From NCBI GenBank assembly GCA_002914845.1, contig JXTC01000544.1, positions 127,250 to 191,249 of the forward strand: a DNA stretch of 64,000 nucleotides. Direction: 5' to 3'. How positions within the stretch are numbered: the stretch's first letter is position 1; each line of letters opens with the position of its first letter. Shown here in pieces: positions 58,200 to 64,000 of this stretch. The translations under genes and the position numbers were made by a program. Below the pieces are notes generated by a model that saw nothing but the letters and a program-made list of their open reading frames with translations, did not search any database and was not told the origin of the DNA. Source of the stretch: Trema orientale (lineage: Eukaryota > Streptophyta > Magnoliopsida > Rosales > Cannabaceae).

Positions 58200-60244
58200 T
58201 TCTTTCTTTGGCAGAAGAAACTGGATAACAGAACTCTCTATATATACAAAAACAAGTATAGAGTAGCGAGTACTTATATATATATATATATAGATTAATG
58301 GTAAACCCACCTTCTCTCAATATGGAGGGTTCTGAGTTGCAAAAGATATAAAAATATATACATATCAAGAAGCGAAAGGCTCAACATCAGCTACCAACTG
58401 GGGCTGTTATATATTTTCATATGATATGATCTGATGAGCTAATGGAATGCGTCATAGTATTGGTGCAGCAAGCAAATGGCCCCGTTTGAAGCAATACATT
58501 CATATTTTATTCTTCTCCCTCTGGAGAAAGAGAAATCGATCTAATGAGGGCCTTGGAAACATGATCAGCAAACACATTAGAAAAGTGAATCAATACCCTT
58601 GTGGCATGGTTCAAACTTCAATCTGCTAAGCATTTTCTTTTTTCCTGATCGAATAATATATTGTATCATTGAGCTCTTTTTCATGCAAGAATTAAGTATT
58701 CCACTTGAGTTGACTTTTCTCTCTCTTGGGTTGTGTGGACCAAATGTCTAGTAATTATAATAGGGGTTGCTATGGACAGAGACAGAGTATGTGATTCAGA
58801 TGAATTTGTAAACTATTGCAACGTCAAGATATATAACAAGATTGCAAAGCTCAGTTCCATACGTCAAAGCCAGAATACGTACACTTGCAGATTACATTTA
58901 TTTATTATTACCATATAAAATAACATTTTTTATGTTCCGAACTTCCAAATGCTTAGTGGGTATCATGTGGGTTGCATATGCAATATTCGTATCTCATTTA
59001 GGCTCTACTATGTGGTGTGTTTAATAAGAGAGATTTATCTTCCCTTTTTTATTTTCTTAACGATATATATACACATATGCACACACACACACACGTAGAT
59101 TGTACCACAGAGATGCATGAAGTCCCTGTCTTTCTTTTGGCTTTGTCAGAATCTTCTTGAAATCTATTTCAAGTAACTATCTTATTGACTGCCGTTGAAG
59201 ACCTAACTAAAGTGGTCAAGTTCTAGACTTGCATGTCTAACCGCAGCATTCGACTTACGCGGCGAACAGAAAACAGAACCCACTTTTCTTATAACCCTTT
59301 AGAAGTGTGCTTAAGACTGTTTCTTTGGTAATCATCTGTTTCCTAGCACGAAGTTGTCATGAATTGCTATGAAAGATCGCCATGAGAAGGAGAAAAAAAT
59401 TGTATATATGCATCAATGAGATCATCTAGTGACAATCCAGAAGATGTCGTTTTAGCTAGCTTGTTAGTCAGTTTTATCAAGTGAGACTCGTAAGATCTCT
59501 TCCTTGCTCACTTCTTTGAAAGGTTGTCTTTCTTGTAAAGAAAACTAAGACAATAGAGGCTTATGAGCATAAGCTAAGTAACAAATGAGTGTTTTCTTTT
59601 TCTTCTCCCTGGTCTCTCTCTCGGAATGCTAAAGTGGGACAAATTATGGAGTATATCCCTAATAGATTTTGCGGATCTCATTCATCAATAAGACAAATCT
59701 ACAAAAGCCATGCTCCACAGTAAAACCTATTTCTACATTGCAGTTACTGTTTTTCTCAAGACGAGTCAATGGATAATTAGTTGGATTGCTGTACACTAAT
59801 TAGATTATGCTTTGACAATGATCTCTATATAATCCATATCTCATGAATCATGATAACTAGATTATGCTTTAATAATGGACTCAACAATCCGTTCTCAACA
59901 GCATTTCGGGGAGAAATTACTCGAATCCAGAGGGAGAAAAGATGAAAAATAAAACTACGGAATGCGAACTTATGTACATAATCTGAACGGGAAAATAAAC
60001 TAAATGAAGAATTCTAAGCTTGAAACTGGGACAGAGCGCCTGGAGTAAAAAGTAAATAAGACCTTTCAAATGTTTATGGAACTCGGTCATCAGGCTACCG
60101 AGCAAAATAAGTGGGTCAGAAAGAGCACCAAGCCACGGTATGTAATTAATTAGTATATAAACATTGCCATATATGTAATAAGTTTTCATTTCTTTATTAT
60201 GGAAGACGTAGATTTACCATGATTATTATTAAATGTGTAGGTAA

Positions 60245-60390
60245 GTTATCATTATTTAATCAGTGCATTATAACATACCACAAATAAATTAATTATATTT
60301 ACCAATTAAATGATATCAATTTATATGCTATATGTGCTCGTGTTAAAAATGTGATACAAATTTTGAGACACCTATTCTTTCTTTATTTCT
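60245..60390. mobile_element. Truncated relative of the 34167-34362 MITE
   Basis: On the minus strand the core TATAATTAATTTATTTGTGG and GATATCATTTAATTGGTAAA match the element at 34167-34362. The ends are eroded and no target duplication is visible. Confidence 0.55.
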
Positions 60391-60702
60391 TTTCATCATC
60401 ATAGTATTATTCTATTAGTAAACATGTCACTATGTATTAACTTTTTATTTCTTTGTTCCTTTTTCTCTTCGTTACATATTAGTAAATATCCCATATATTT
60501 AATATTATGATCCTTTCTTCAGATAAATAGTCGATTAAGATCGTACAATTCTAGGGGTTAGAAAATTAACCATATCATTATAATTCAATATATCTAATTG
60601 TAACAGTATATTTGATTTTGAATCAAGGTATAACAATTAATATTAGCTATATCATCAATTTTGCCTAGTGGAAATTACCCGGGTTAAAATTTGTGAATTT
60701 CA

Positions 60703-60774
60703 AGGGTGTCACGGTACAAATTGTGATTAAAAAAAAAAAAAGAAAAAAGGGTGTCACGGTACAAATTGTGATTA
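60703..60774. repeat. 27-bp direct repeat separated by an A-rich run
   Basis: AGGGTGTCACGGTACAAATT and its continuation to GATTA occur at 60703-60729 and 60748-60774. An A-rich spacer lies between the copies. Confidence 0.85.
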
Positions 60775-60922
60775 TAAGATACGTTTTGATAATATTTGAG
60801 CCGAGTATCAATGTAACTTTTTTTAGTATTTCTCTTTTCATATTTTGTGGGTTTTAATTTTTATCTGAATTTTAAGTTTAACTTAGCTTTTGACTAAGGA
60901 TATTTTGACTACTGAGTGATTA

Positions 60923-63137
60923 TGTGACAACCCGTATTTTAAAAAAAAAAGTTTATTTATATTAAATAAATAATATAAAGATAAAAGAATAGACAAAAGA
61001 GTCCTTGATTAATAGATATTATTTGGGGACATATTGGAAATTCTATTAGAGACCTTTTAAGAAATCCTAAGACTAATAATCTACTCAATTTTATACGTAC
61101 GCTTTATGAGAAAGGCAGAGAGGCAGCCACATAATTTCAAGAAAGAATGAGAAGCAAGAAGATGATTTAATTCATTCGAATGTTAAGGTAATTAACTGTA
61201 ATCTATCGAGTCTACATGCATTAATTAGATTTTTGGGGATTGGAATTACACGTCTAGGGTTAGAGTTTTAATTTGTCCATAAATAATTTATTAACTATTA
61301 GGGTGAATCTGATATAAGATAAAGCCTATTGATATTAGGATTCAAACAAGACAAATTTTAAGTGATTTGTTTTGGTAAATAGAAAGTTATGAATTTTTGA
61401 GTTTTGGGCTAAGATATAAAAACGCAGCAGAGATTGCGACTGACTTTCTAGGGATTTTTACTAGGCTGATTAGGTCATATTTGGTATGGTTAGAAAGCTT
61501 ATTGAATTATCTTTCCAACAGTATATAATTTGTCAAAAATAGACTTATAACCAGAGAGTTATAGTCAATTGAAATGAGTACTATGAATCTGGAAAAATCT
61601 GAAACTTGGGGTACTTTTAGCAAAACGTGCATGCGGCTTATCCAACTGTGTGGGACTTACTTATGGATCCTATAGCTATATTCTTGGTATTTTTAGGACC
61701 CCATGACTTGTAGAACATGTTGTCTAAGTTTGGTGATTTTTAGAGAGATGTTAGAATTATTATGAATCGTAAGGAATTGACATTATTGGGAATAGTTATA
61801 GAGTTGATTATAGAAGATGCATGGGTATCAAGTAGTCAATACTTTTAGTATAATTAGAGTATGATTTTATTGTTGTGATACTTATATATGATTTGTGTGA
61901 TAATAGGTATTTGAGAGGTTATATTGATTGTTTTGGTTAAACAGGCAAAGCGAACATGGTAAGTAATCCTTGATCTTTTCTAGTAACTTTTTGTACAAAA
62001 ACTAAATATTTTATTGTTTCTAATGAACTTATGTTTATAGAGTATTTTATTAAAAATATGATTTTAAGTGAAAATATACTTTTTGCAAATAAGTTATTTA
62101 TTAAAAGAAAATAATTTTATTGAAACAACCACTTTATTTAAAAAGTAATTTGATTCTATCTGATAATTATTTTGCACAAAATTATGGATCAAGTATATGA
62201 CATTGTTATTGAATATTATACAAGAAAACTATTTTGAAATGATTACAATGATATAATAAGAAAAGTGAAATTGCTTTTGAACTGTTATTGTGTATGAATA
62301 TATTTTGAAACTCTCTTCAGTGATTATGCAATGTGGACCCATTCCACTGGGGTTATATGTGGACAGTATGTACTGAATGTGAACCTAGTTACAGAGGTTA
62401 AATGTAGTAAATGTGGACCTAGCTACAAAGGTCAAATGTAGTAAATATGGACCTGGCTATAGGGGTTAAGTGTAGTAAATGTGGACCTAGTCACAAGGGT
62501 TAAGTGTGGCCATAGTCGCCAAAAACTATTGAGAAGTGATTTGAAAGTATTACTGATTATCGAATGAGAATGAAACGATAGATTTTGAAAACTTACTTCA
62601 TGATTTTGTCAAAGTGGCTTTCCAAACAATCTCATTTGATTATCTTGAAAATTATTATATTTTGAAATTGATTTTATTTTGAAATGTGTCATTTAAACTT
62701 TTCAAGGGATATATACTTGATCCAGCTAGTTAAGATTACTGATTACTTACTGAGCTGTCGAGCTCACCCTTTCATTTTTCCCTCCCAGATATTAAAGACT
62801 ATCAGTTAAGAGGTTCACTAAGGGAGAACTTATCTAGGTAATTGGGATATATTTGAGTTCATGAATGAAAGGTGGAAAGTCATTTATTTTTATTGAGAAA
62901 ATATGAAGACTGGAAATGTCAATTAGCACAAATTTATTATATTATATTATGTATTTTGTATAATTAATTTTTAATATTTGGAGACTTAATAGAATTATTG
63001 GGTTGTACATGATTTAGTGGTATTTATTGGAGTTTAATTATTCATTATTTTTGTGAATTGTAGATAGATGCTTTGCATATTTGTAAGCTTTTGTCTTATA
63101 GCTATGCGGCGCACGCCCTCGAGTGTGGGGCGTGACA
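60923..63137 (+). mobile_element. Solo LTR, Ty3/gypsy-type, 2215 bp
   Basis: It starts TGTGACAACCCG and ends GGGGCGTGACA, with an exact 5-bp target duplication GATTA on both sides (60918-60922 and 63138-63142). There is no internal coding region. It contains a 34-bp tandem repeat. Its TG...CGTGACA form resembles the minus-strand LTR at 25200-27407, but I see no extended sequence match. Confidence 0.82.
62376..62508 (+). repeat. 34-bp tandem repeat inside the solo LTR, about 4 units
   Basis: Units start AATGTGAACCTAG, AATGTGGACCTAG, AATATGGACCTGG and AATGTGGACCTAG at 62376, 62410, 62444 and 62478, each with an AGGGGTTAA-like middle. A weaker unit precedes them near 62330. Confidence 0.8.
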
Positions 63138-63420
63138 GATTATTTAAAAATTGAATTTCGGAAAATGAGTTTTGTCATTTTCATAAATCTAAGATGAATT
63201 TGTCTAATTTACCCGACAACGAGCAAAGAGGATTCGATAGTTAGCTCTAGTTTTAAAGGGCTTTGAGTTTGAGGGGATGCATTTTATATTTTTTAAAATA
63301 GAGTGGTGGAAACCGAATGGGTATTTTGCTAAAAAAACATAGGGGAGATTTTTGATATTTTCCATTGGGTTTTTCTCCATTTCCTACAATGTCATTGTCA
63401 TCACTCTCGCTGGTTAAGGG

Positions 63421-63989
63421 TAGGGCTGGCAATTCGTGTCATTCGTGTCGACCCATTTAATGTCGTGCGGGTTTCGTGTTACTTGCGGATTACCTGTTTA
63501 ATGAAAACGTCAGTTAGACTCACGTGTTATAATACTTCTAAACATTATAGGGCGCGTCTATAGTAGGAGCGCCCCTACGTAGGGCCCTGTCTATTCACCG
63601 TTGGATGAGAATCTGTATATAAATAGATTCTCCACAGATTCCCGTTATTCCCCACAGATTCCCATCCAACGATAATTAAGGCATGACCCTACGTAGGGAC
63701 GCCCCTACCGTAGCCATCCCCACATTATAATTATTCATTTACTTGATTTTTTCACTCTAATTTTACTTTATTAAGGTAAATTAGCTCATTAGTTTATTAT
63801 TTTTCATTTAAATCACAAGAAATTTGTTAAAAAATATTTTCTATGGAGTCGTTACTTAATATTTTATAATATATTTTGATAAAAAATTAATTAATCGTGT
63901 TAATTCGGGTCAATTTCGTGTCAAGCGTGTCAACTAAATGTGCGGGTATCGAGTCGTGTTGATGGATCGTGTTCAAATTGCTAGCCCTA
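63421..63989. mobile_element. hAT-like MITE, 569 bp, host of a nested MITE
   Basis: The left end reads TAGGGCTGGCAATTCGTGTC and the right end on the other strand TAGGGCTAGCAATTTGAACA. Both are flanked by an exact 8-bp duplication GTTAAGGG (63413-63420 and 63990-63997). A second element is inserted at 63550-63721. Confidence 0.8.
63550..63721. mobile_element. Nested MITE, 172 bp, with 8-bp target duplication
   Basis: The left arm (GGGCGCGTCTATAGTAGGAG onward) and the right arm on the other strand (GGGGATGGCTACGGTAGGGG onward) are inverted repeats of about 37 bp, both reaching CCTACGTAGGG. ACATTATA flanks both sides exactly (63542-63549, 63722-63729). It interrupts the MITE at 63421-63989 and is therefore the younger insertion. 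Confidence 0.82.
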
Positions 63990-64000
63990 GTTAAGGGATA

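Larger units (their letters stand above)
58200..60917. other. Upstream region of the minus-strand ABCG gene and gene-free DNA
   Basis: It contains TA-rich runs near 58275-58292 that may serve the ABCG promoter, a CA microsatellite near 59078-59095, and a diverged MITE fragment at about 60245-60390. No gene is recognised. Confidence 0.5.

Noticed and set aside
58200..58310. Upstream in-frame start extending the minus-strand ABCG protein by 37 residues
   Set aside because: The extension is TA-repeat-derived (Ile/Tyr runs) and not conserved. The internal [13 protein letters not shown] start matches the family.
1..64000. CRISPR arrays, operon-like clusters, tRNA or rRNA genes
   Set aside because: The repeats seen are tandem duplications or minisatellites without spacer structure, and gene structure is eukaryotic. 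No tRNA cloverleaf or rRNA sequence was recognised by eye, although a tRNA search program was not available to exclude one.

Overview
The window is AT-rich nuclear DNA of a flowering plant, almost certainly a eudicot. Evidence: introns with T-rich tracts and GT-AG borders, plant-only gene families (full-size ABCG/PDR transporters, a kinase-like/BEACH/WD40 protein, an At4g14100-type protein), a 5'UTR intron before an intronless S-adenosylmethionine synthetase gene, and abundant plant MITEs and Ty3/gypsy-type LTRs. The species cannot be fixed from sequence alone; a Rosales-like genome is only a guess. I spliced every gene by hand, using reading-frame continuity and remembered family sequences.

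Layout. 1-7700: no intact gene. It holds a Harbinger/Tourist-like MITE, the decayed 3' end of a CACTA transposon with an Ulp1-protease relic, a 51-bp tandem duplication and a Mutator-like MITE. 7718-14461 (+): a 15-exon GFS12-type gene (1636 aa). 16676-17699 (+): a five-exon proteasome assembly chaperone 4-like gene (147 aa). 18473-20557 (+): a two-MATH-domain protein (315 aa). 21199-22526 (-): a five-exon ATG8 of the H/I type (118 aa) whose product ends directly on the conjugation glycine. 25200-27407: a solo LTR. 31069-31888 (+): a secreted At4g14100-like protein (246 aa). 35832-37016 (+): S-adenosylmethionine synthetase (394 aa), very GC-rich and flanked by two inverted copies of one MITE family. 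39806-41095: a 1.29-kb inverted-terminal element carrying a GGAAACC/GGTTTCC minisatellite. 42717-50044 (+) and 50415-58199 (-): two intact PDR-type ABCG transporters (1430 and 1449 aa), tail to tail 370 bp apart. 60923-63137: a second solo LTR. 63421-63989: a hAT-like MITE with another MITE nested in it.

How the genes relate. They are ordinary housekeeping or accessory genes with no operon-like link. GFS12 and ATG8 both touch endomembrane/autophagy biology, and the chaperone and ATG8 both belong to protein turnover, but this proximity is probably chance. The one true functional cluster is the convergent ABCG pair, which look like diverged duplicates: nearly every exon has the same length, and one intron present in the plus copy is cleanly absent from the minus copy. 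They belong to the ABCG33/ABCG37 (PDR5/PDR9) type, plasma-membrane exporters of phenolic or auxin-like compounds in Arabidopsis; the substrates here are unknown.

I did not find a convincing wholly new biological system. The least conventional items are the 1.29-kb minisatellite-bearing element, the possible GC-AG intron of the GFS12 gene, the altered FYKQ-type motif in both ABCG proteins, and the set of transposons whose target-site duplications can be read directly.
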